Assembly: GCF_035582795.1 (NCBI RefSeq)
Contig: NC_134366.1
Location: forward strand, 138,966,756 to 139,030,755
From: Mycteria americana
Lineage: Eukaryota > Chordata > Aves > Ciconiiformes > Ciconiidae
Direction: 5' to 3'
Length of the DNA: 64,000 nucleotides
Positions 55,401-64,000 of this stretch are shown here, piece after piece. The translations under genes and the position numbers were made by a program. Position 1 is the stretch's first letter. Each line of letters starts with the position of its first letter. The notes beneath the pieces are model-generated. The model searched no databases. It worked only from the letters and a program-made list of their open reading frames with translations, and was not told the origin of the DNA.

Positions 55401-57098
55401 AATTAATAACAATAAAAAAAAGAGATTAAGGCTGTTACAAGAGTTCCTCTTATCTGTGCCAATACTACGTGCCAAGTGGAGTGACATAACGGCTAGCATG
55501 CTGATCATCTACATTTCTGTGTTACAAAACTAACAAAAATAAATCTAATAATTCTACTGTCTTTGAAAAAACACTGAGTGTAAGATTAACTCTGGACAAG
55601 TTTGCACATTATGAAAAAGAATAACATGAATAATATTATGAACATAACCTCAGAGGATGCTGAAGTATTACAGTCCCAAATCTGCTGATTATAGCTAAAA
55701 TACATTTCCACATTTGGTTAATCTTCTTAATTTACCATGAGAAAACTAACACCACGCTGTCAACTAATTGTTTCAATACCTTAGTCTGCAAAGTCAAATG
55801 AGAGAGGAGAAAAAAACCAAACCAACAACCACCCTTCAGAACAAGCTATTTTCATTTTGCCTTTACATCAGCGTGCCCATTGAGACAGCCTGGAAGCTGG
55901 CCAGCTCGCAGGAAATGATTGCTGGGATTCTCTGTTCCTCTCATATCTGTCATTACGCAATTATATCCACTGCTTCATTTTCCCTACTGAACAGTAGAGA
56001 AATTTGGTCATGTACATGTGAGAACAGATCTGGCAAAACAAGTTAAAGCTGCAATCCTTTATAAATGTGAAGTGTCTGAAAAAACCTTAATTAAAAAAAA
56101 AAATCTCTAGGGTACACTGCTGTGTGTTTTATGCAGCTTTTTACAACAGCAGTAACTCTGTTTACGTCTTTTCCAGAAATAAGATATATACCCTTTAAGA
56201 TATATACCCTTTCAGATTATTATCTGCTCCACAAATACTCATCATTTCTATAAGCCATCACAACGTGCTTCTTTGGGAAACAGGCTTACAGATTGTCCGG
56301 GAATGTTTTTCCGAGCAACAATTGCATATTCCAAAGCTAGTTTGTGAATGACCATTTTTCTTTATAAGTCTGTTCATTTCTACACCTTTTTACTTATAGC
56401 TGTGATTATCTGCCTGCAAAATAAAAAGCAAATTGCTCCAACTAGTCTCTGTTCTAATTTTAGAAAAATAACATGCAAGGATCCCAACATTATTTAATAG
56501 CAGTCATTAAACTTGACAAGTAAATCTCTGTTTTTCACTTGACTAGAAGGATAGCAGAATCTCTAGTATGCATACAGGTCAGAGAATTGACATTACATAG
56601 AACAACACACCTATATCCCATATGTACGTGTATGGCCTGTGCCAAATGCTCCTCTACTGTACTTGCTAAATATACAAAAACCTCTGCACTTCCTTTCAAG
56701 CCGAAGCAATAAAAGCTGAAGTGCTGAGCTTCCTAACCCATCATCGCGGAGTGCCTGTTAACATACAGTGCAAATCCATGTGAAAAAGCAGAGACTACGG
56801 TTCGCAGGTTCTCAATACTGGCACTCAATTGGCAGGACCTGTCATCTCTGTCTAGCCTGCACTTTGTGACCCTAACATTTTCTCTTCTTTCCCACCACAA
56901 TTATTCGGCACTGAAGAAAAAAGGTGCAGATTACCTGTGGGTCAGGCACAGGATATGAAGAACAAAGAGAGTTCTTGAAATCCACTTCATTCAGTCTGAC
57001 AATTTGTGGATGAACAGTCAAGGAATTAAATCAGGCTGTGAAGGCTTTCAAAACACTCCCATTTTAAACTTAAGACTATAAAGAGAAGCTTATAGTGT

Positions 57099-57122
57099 AA
57101 AAAAAAAAAAAAAAAAAAAAAA
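57099..57122. repeat. A24 homopolymer
   Basis: Twenty-four consecutive A residues on the plus strand followed by A-rich sequence, within an EYA1 intron. There is no AATAAA or recognisable transcript body before it, so a processed pseudogene tail is not supported. Confidence 0.85.
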
Positions 57123-60100
57123 CAACAAAAACCCAAACCCCACCTTTTACTGTTAAAATAGCACATCAAAACAAAAAAATAAATTTAGGGCTATTAGCTA
57201 TATAAACTATTAGCTATTATAAACACTGAGGACTAAGAACTAAAATTATTTAACAAACTCATTTTCATAGCCAATGACTTAGGAGTGCTCTCCCACACTG
57301 AACACGTAACCCTTTTACAACGTACAATGGATGCCATTCTTTTCTAATAGAAAAAGTGATTAGAATCCTATTTTGCTTCCTCACATGAACAAGTGCATTT
57401 TGATTAAATACAATACTCCTAAAGTAAACAGTGTTTGTTCCAAAATAAATACAGATCTTATTCTGCAACTTGTGTTTACTGAAGCAGCTACACTAAAATC
57501 AAGGTTTACATTTTCATTTCAGCTGCACCTTGTAACTGGAAGAATCCAATGTAAAATAAAGCATGACCTAGAGAAGTATCTATGTAGCAACTGTAACATG
57601 ACAGTTACATTCCCACAGCAAAAGAAAACTCTATTTTGCTAGTTCTCTTTACTTCATAGTTGTCATGAAGCAGATATTTCAAGAACTGATAGAGTCTCGG
57701 TATATATTACTCGATACATTGAAATCTTTCTATTGAAAAGGGAGACCAAAATGTAAAATCATACCTCTAGCACAGGGTCAGCAGAGCTCAGGACAATCAC
57801 AATAAGTGCAGTCCTCCAAACCCAGAGCTTTCTCACTGGCTTTAGGGTGTAGATTTGTTGTTCGGGTTCCAGTTCAGAGATACTCCCTATCATTCCGAAT
57901 ATGCTCATTACATTCCAGTTGTTCAGACATGATAAAACATAAAACTATTCTATTTCTGTAATGTATGATCTTACTCAGGGAAGTGTTTTGGAGTGCCTCT
58001 CTAACAATCAATTCTTGCTATAACTCTGACAAAATAATTTGTTATTCTATTTTTGTATATTTACCAGGAAAAGAGAAGGGAAGAGGGGGGTGTCAGAGAA
58101 AGAATTTTACCCATGGATAGAAACGGCTAAATACAAATCAAGTTTATGTGTTTAAAGAGTCTGTGTCACTCCTGGAAAGGACAGTGTTAAGTTCAAAATG
58201 TCAAATTCACTTTATTTTAAAAGTTCAGCACTTCACATTGTAAATACCTTCTTTACGACATGATTCATGTTATCTGCGGATATATACTTTTGTAAAAAGA
58301 AAAAAAATCTATGACTAATGAAAGCCAGTGAAAATAAAATATGAATGTGTTTAAAGAAGTAACAAAAGCCATGAACCTGGTCAGCATGTCATGAATTATT
58401 CCCAAATGTATTAACTTGAAAGTATACTTTTATACATTTTATTGAAACTATATACTAAAGGTTGTTCAAACGTATTTAAATTTTAAACAATTTCAAAATT
58501 AAACTTATGAAAAGAATGATTTTTCCATAAAAGCCTGAAAACAATGTCTCATATCTCAGGAAATGAGAGTGCTCGTGTGGTTCACATGGAAATTTTCACA
58601 AAAAGATGTAAGGTCTCTCTTTCAGTCCTGTGCAATCCATTCATTTGAGCTTGCTGTGCCTTGGTGCAGTTGACCATCTCCTAAATGCACGTGTTTGAAT
58701 GAAAGCTACAATGCTTTGAGCTAGCGAGTCTCCCATCCTTGTAATTATCTGCTAATGGGACAAAGACTGGGATTAAAATTCTCTCTGCTAACCTTGCCAG
58801 TACAGACAGCTAAAACATTTGCTCCTACAGGCAGATGGAAGACCATTGCACAACGCTCTGCATTTTTCTCCTTCCTTTTCTTTCCCCCCTTCGGTGTTGT
58901 GGGGCAGATGTTGACCCCTATGCCGATGCTCAGTGGCAGAAGTAGAGAGCAAGCTGAGACACAGCTGCCTTGCCCAGCCGGAGCAGAGGACAACTACCTG
59001 CTTCACCGGAGCTCTAGGTCTGCCAGCTGGATAGGCAAGAGTTTCTGTGCCACCTTAGAGCTTTACGTTTAGAGAAAGGGAGAAGCAACAGGAAGGCAAA
59101 TAAAGTGATTCTATGAGCTTGGTAGGCTCCCATGTATTTCAGCTGAGCTGTACATGTGCAAAGACCACTCCATCTGATTTTCTTGAGAAAGGAAATCATA
59201 TAGGGTCTATTTTCAGTGGCACCTAGTATGAAGGTACTCAACACTGGCCACATGAAAGAAGTTAAGTGGTTAATAAGTTGCATAAGCCTATAGGAATGAT
59301 CTTCTCAAGTGAGCTAAAGAGGTATTTGTTATTCTTTGTAGCTCTAACACTCACGAACCACAGCAGCACATTCCACAACAGCCAGGCATCATGCATTTCG
59401 GATGGGTCGAAGCTTTTAGCTGGGTTTTGCACACACCAGTAAAGCCACAGTTCTGCCTATGAATAAAGACTTTGTTTTGCATTTCTCTTCATTTACCTAC
59501 AGCTACATGTGCGGTGTAATTTAGTCCCACATACATGAAGTGGAACCTCATGAGCTTTCTGCAAGTCACCCATGGTTGTAGTATCACGTAGACGAAAAAT
59601 TATTTCCAGTCATTCCCTCATATATATATCAGGAAAAATTCCTTAGCATGATTTCTATTTCCTTTCCTTTCTTTCCTTCCTTCCTGCAGTGAAACTGAGC
59701 TGTTCCTGGATTGCTCCTGTGGAAAACTAAATGCAAATAGATGGGCTTTGCGTCTCAGTCTGAATGTGCCAAGATAACTGCTGTGATGCCTGCTGGAAGG
59801 GACTCCACAACTGTTGACAGGTTCATTAGAAAGCGAACTCTCCTACTCTTCACAGGACTTAAAGTACCTCAGAAATTAGGTTTACATCTACAAATTAATG
59901 TAGTGCTGTAAAAAAAACTCTGCTGAAGCTTTTGGAATAATCACTTTTGGCTTTCCCAGAACTCTCTGTTGCTGAAGGTGAACTATCAGAAGTTGAATCA
60001 CGGGCTCCTCATAAAGCATACCTAGCCCCAGTCTGCTCGGGAGGTTCCCGTTAGAGACATTACAAACATCAGGAGGAGGTGCGCTCTTATTTCAGCCAAA

Positions 60101-63100
60101 TGAGAAAAGGCATTTTTGAATAGATACTCCTCTGTAGGGCCCTGGATGACTCTACTCTGGGCGACCAGGGATTAGTTCAGCTGCCATCCCTATGGTATTT
60201 GGGAGTGGGAGGGAGATAATTCAGCCAGCTCTGTCTGAAGTTTTCCTCTCCCTGCAGCCACCCCTTGTTCTCACCAGGAATAAGGCTTATTCAACAGCCT
60301 TTCCTGTAATTGCTTATTTTTTGGAGTTTGATAGCCCAGAAATCCATTTTCAGTATGTTCCACAGTCCTTTCTACCTGTTTTTGTAATAAGTGACTATAG
60401 TTGTTTCTTATTCAACAACCAGCTAACCAATTAGGAAGTAAAGGGCCAAAGGTTTGCTAAGACTTTCCAGGATCCATCCGCCAATCACAGCCAAATCGGA
60501 CTAACTCTGCCAAAATCAGATAGGTGCCTCAAGGAAAACAGCTATTTCTCAAAGCAGCAGAACCAGACCTAGTGGTCTGAACGTGAACTTCTGTCCATTG
60601 TTCATTGCTAAATGAAGGTCATCTGGCAAAACCCATCACTGTATGAAAAGCTGCACTGTTATAATCTCAATTTGTGTATTACCAGCAATAAATATTCACA
60701 ACCAACATGAATGATTACATTCAACAATCACCAAGAGCTGATTCTGCTTTCAGCTGCATCTTTAACTATCACACTCTTTTGAAAACTGTTTTCAAACAAA
60801 AACTATTTCTTTCATAGACTGGTTTTTAAATATTTCTGGTGAAGAAATATTTCTTAGAATATTAAAGAATGCACATGCTATTTTTCTGGTTTGAGAGAAT
60901 GTGTAATGTAATGTTCTTAAGAAATTTATTTTCTTTGGCATCATCTTAGTCAGTATTTACTTTTGGGTCAGTAAACCTACCCCTTTACCTCAAGAGAAGT
61001 TAACCTCCACCTATCAACAACACTTGCTCTGTACTGGATAAATATAATTTTTTTTTCCCCTGACATTGACACAGCTAGGTTGCTTTTCTTCCTTGCTGGT
61101 ACATCATTGGTGATCCCAGCACAACAAAGGAAATTCATGCCATAATGCTACACCGAGGTCTTGCAATGCTCTGAAACAAGTTCGCAAATGAAATGTTTTA
61201 AATAGAACTGGGGTAATTGTGCATGAGGGAAACAAAGAGCAGGAAGCACTCAAAGCTGCTGTGTTTACCTCTTGAACAGCTGCTACCTATTCCTTTAAAA
61301 AAAAAAATCCCAACCAAAACAGTAACAAACCCCTCCATCCTCCAACAGCTTTATGAATGACTGAACAATTAAAATCCATAAAGTTGCTGTTTGGTTTGGG
61401 AAGAATCACTAAATTCTATGTAACTTTACTCCTCATCTCAAATGGAAGATAAAACCAGCTCTAATGACAGTGCTGCAGACTTAATCAATGGTTTAATATT
61501 TTAAGTGTTCTGAAAGCTTATCACAAACCAAACCTAAATGCCAGCTAAGTTCATTAACATATTAATGCATTCTCCATCACACTTTCCTTCTAATATTATT
61601 TCAAAAAACACAAAGAAGTAAAAAATAGACAAGTGATACTAAGAAATAATAAAAATTATAAATATTATAATTATAACCAATAATTAAAAAATAATATTAA
61701 AATCTAATCAAAGGAGAAAATTTTTCTCCTTTCTCCTGAATTATTTTAATTCATACCTACCAATATTTTATGTTATCTCAAGGACAATGGTATAACTTTG
61801 CAGTAATTTTACTGATTTCTGAAGCATTATTTCACACCCCTGCAACTGAAAGCCCAGAAGTCTCACTTGCTTTATGGACAAGAGAAATGGGAGCTATTAA
61901 ACGATACACACAATCACAAGTAACTTGTTTTGGAACAGCAGTACTTAGAGGATCAAGACTCTGATTTATTGTTGTTCTGATTTCTTCTTTTTCAATGGGT
62001 TACCCCATCATTTTGTAAACATAATTTGTCACCAACACCAGCCAGACTTCTCTGTAACTACTTTTTGCCTTTCTTTCAGATCTGTTATCCCTGCTGAGAG
62101 AATCTACTAAAGAAGAATTTTTCATACTGACACCAACTGTAGTCTTGCTGTGAATAACCACATTCCCATAAAAATCATTCCATTTATTGCAAAGTTGTTG
62201 GCAGACCATAGGAATAATAGTCAACTCAGGAAACCTTTTATCCTGAAATCACATAGCTTAACCCTTTGCATGACCATATGAAGTTTATACATAAAAGCTA
62301 TATTACCACACTGCTGATCTAATGCTTTAGTAAAAGCATTTTTGTTGTTGGCAAGTTTTTAAAATTATTTTTTCACAGTACTTCTTTTAACTAAAAAGAA
62401 AAGAAAAAAAAAGACTCAATTGGAATCAATCAAGCAGTATTCGGGTTTTTTTCTTAATATACAATGTTCTATTTAAAACTACAGACTCTTTCCCAATACA
62501 TGAAATAATACATTAGCATAGATGCTTGAGTGTGGTTTTGATTATAAACTAAAAATTTATGCATACAAAACTTTTTTCCTCTCTATATTTCCTACCTTCC
62601 TATGGTAAGGAAAGATGTATGAATTTACAATATAATGGAACAATTAGAAAAAAAACTGTTTGCTTTACGATTTTTTGTGGAAGATACTTGTTAGTCATTA
62701 TATTTGCTTTGTTAAACACCAAACTAGTGGAGATTAGATTCAGGAAAGAGCCATTAGTTTTGTTACTCTGTCCTCTTGATGGTTTGGGAGTCAGAGGTTG
62801 CTTGTATTCAAATTTCTGTCTGAATTTATTAAAGTGATGGAACAAAAAAAGTCGGTGTACGTTTTCACTGTCTTTTTTGTTCTGTTCGCCAACCCTTATT
62901 TGTAAGTAATTATGGCCTGATTTATGCTTTATTCGTTTGACCAAGGCCATAATCGGAGTTTGGACTTGTAAACACACCTTTAAGAAAAAGATACACATTT
63001 TGTTCTAATAAATGATTGAAATATTTGACTTGTATTTTTAAACTTTTCGGTTAGAGAAAATTCTTAGAAAACCTCTTACTTGAGTTATAACTGCTGCGAC

Positions 63101-64000
63101 AGTTGGCTCTCCCCCTTGCCTACCAATCTTAGGGAAAGCGTTATTCCCCTATGTATCCATACTTTACATTCGCAATGTGAGTTATACAAATATGCAGAAG
63201 AAAAAGAGGAGATCTTTCAACTGATTGAAGTGATTTTCTACAGTTCAGAAAGGATGATTTGCTTAGATATAGTTGATCTTTCTTGTGGAACTAATATTTC
63301 AGCTGAGCTCAGTACCATGTCAGCAGTCTGTATTCTGCTGTCAGTGAACATGTAAGAACTATCATCTCCTGACTGCATATATATAGTACTGCAGGTAACG
63401 TTCAGAAAGTCCCTGGACTGCCCTGTTCTGACTGGACAAGGACCTTGGAAAAAAAAATAAAACAAATACTCCATTCCTTCAATACCTCATTGTTTCTTTT
63501 GTTAAGCTTTTCATTTACATTTTTTAAAATCCTCATTAAAGCACACATTAAGATCGTTTTAGTCCAGTACAGAATCACCGAGCGTCTTGACCATATCTAA
63601 AGACAAATTTTAAAAATACAATTAACGGCAGTCAATTTTACTTTAAAACACAGAAAAATAAAAGTGATACTTCAATGAGTAAAGGGAATAATCCCCTCCC
63701 CCCTTCTTTAAAGTTTCATTAGACCATTGAACTGGATGAAATTCGGATAGAGGCCTTATTGTAACCACACTGAAACAGTAGAAATCTCCCGAGACCGTGA
63801 AATTCAAACATTTTGGGAACCAACTTCAAGCACTCCTTTCGTGCTTTTAAAACAAAATGAATGAAAGACACTTCGTAATTTTTCTCCCTGTAGCAACATT
63901 TTAATAGGATTCCTACAAAACCCCCAGCACAAACAGACCTGTTTAAAATACATGTGCATGCATAGTTTCTTAAAATTTAAACTACAGTCATAGCAGGTCA

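Larger units (their letters stand above)
50056..64000 (-). other. EYA1: EYA1 intron, 3' portion (>13.9 kb, continues off the window)
   Basis: This is non-coding sequence upstream of the 50055 exon; no EYA1 exon was found in it on the minus strand. It is AT-rich with an A24 run at 57099-57122, an AT-only style patch at 61620-61710, a polypyrimidine TTCC tract at 59651-59685 and a 15-bp direct repeat at about 56181-56212. The 132-codon frame at 62998-62600 resembles nothing known. A candidate regulatory stretch is listed separately at 55150-55400. Confidence 0.85.

Noticed and set aside
57099-57141. A-rich run considered as the tail of a processed pseudogene or SINE
   Set aside because: No AATAAA, no transcript-like body and no visible target-site duplication before it.
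62600-62998. Minus-strand frame of 132 codons, considered as an upstream EYA1 exon
   Set aside because: It contains none of the expected Eya-domain residues and no matching splice phases.

Overview
The window is vertebrate nuclear DNA, most likely from a bird. It is AT-rich, poor in repeats and gene-sparse. Its only recognisable dispersed repeats are two CR1 LINE pieces, the typical avian/reptilian non-LTR retrotransposon. Coding sequence is split by GT-AG (once GC-AG) introns. I see no bacterial, phage, plasmid or CRISPR features, and nothing that looks like a new multi-gene system.

The one gene I can support is the 3' part of EYA1 (eyes absent homolog 1) on the minus strand. Six coding exons were read from the sequence: 50055-49997, 49797-49637, 49426-49312, 49025-48904, 46903-46803 and 38503-38423. 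They join in frame to the last 212 residues, covering most of the catalytic Eya domain including its C-terminus and stop codon. A 3' UTR of about 2.1 kb follows, down to a poly(A) signal at 36340-36335. The upstream part of the gene, with the N-terminal transactivation region and the first catalytic motif, lies beyond base 64000. The intron from 50056 onward runs off the window end.

Layout: 1-36.3 kb is intergenic DNA 3' of EYA1. It holds a short CR1 3' fragment (7.76-7.83 kb), a 2.1-kb 5'-truncated and inactive CR1 copy (21.8-23.9 kb), a few simple repeats and some stretches that look like possible conserved non-coding elements. 36.3-38.4 kb is the EYA1 3' UTR. 38.4-50.06 kb holds the exons, four of them packed into 1.15 kb. 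50.06-64 kb is an EYA1 intron. In other vertebrates XKR9 lies convergently 3' of EYA1, but none of its coding sequence was recognised here.

EYA1 acts with SIX-family homeodomain proteins as a transcriptional co-activator and tyrosine phosphatase in ear, kidney, branchial-arch and muscle development. Surrounding non-coding DNA is therefore a plausible place for developmental enhancers. I flag candidates by base composition and homeodomain-like motifs only, since conservation could not be tested. The most concrete unusual observation is a GC (not GT) splice donor at the end of exon 49797-49637.
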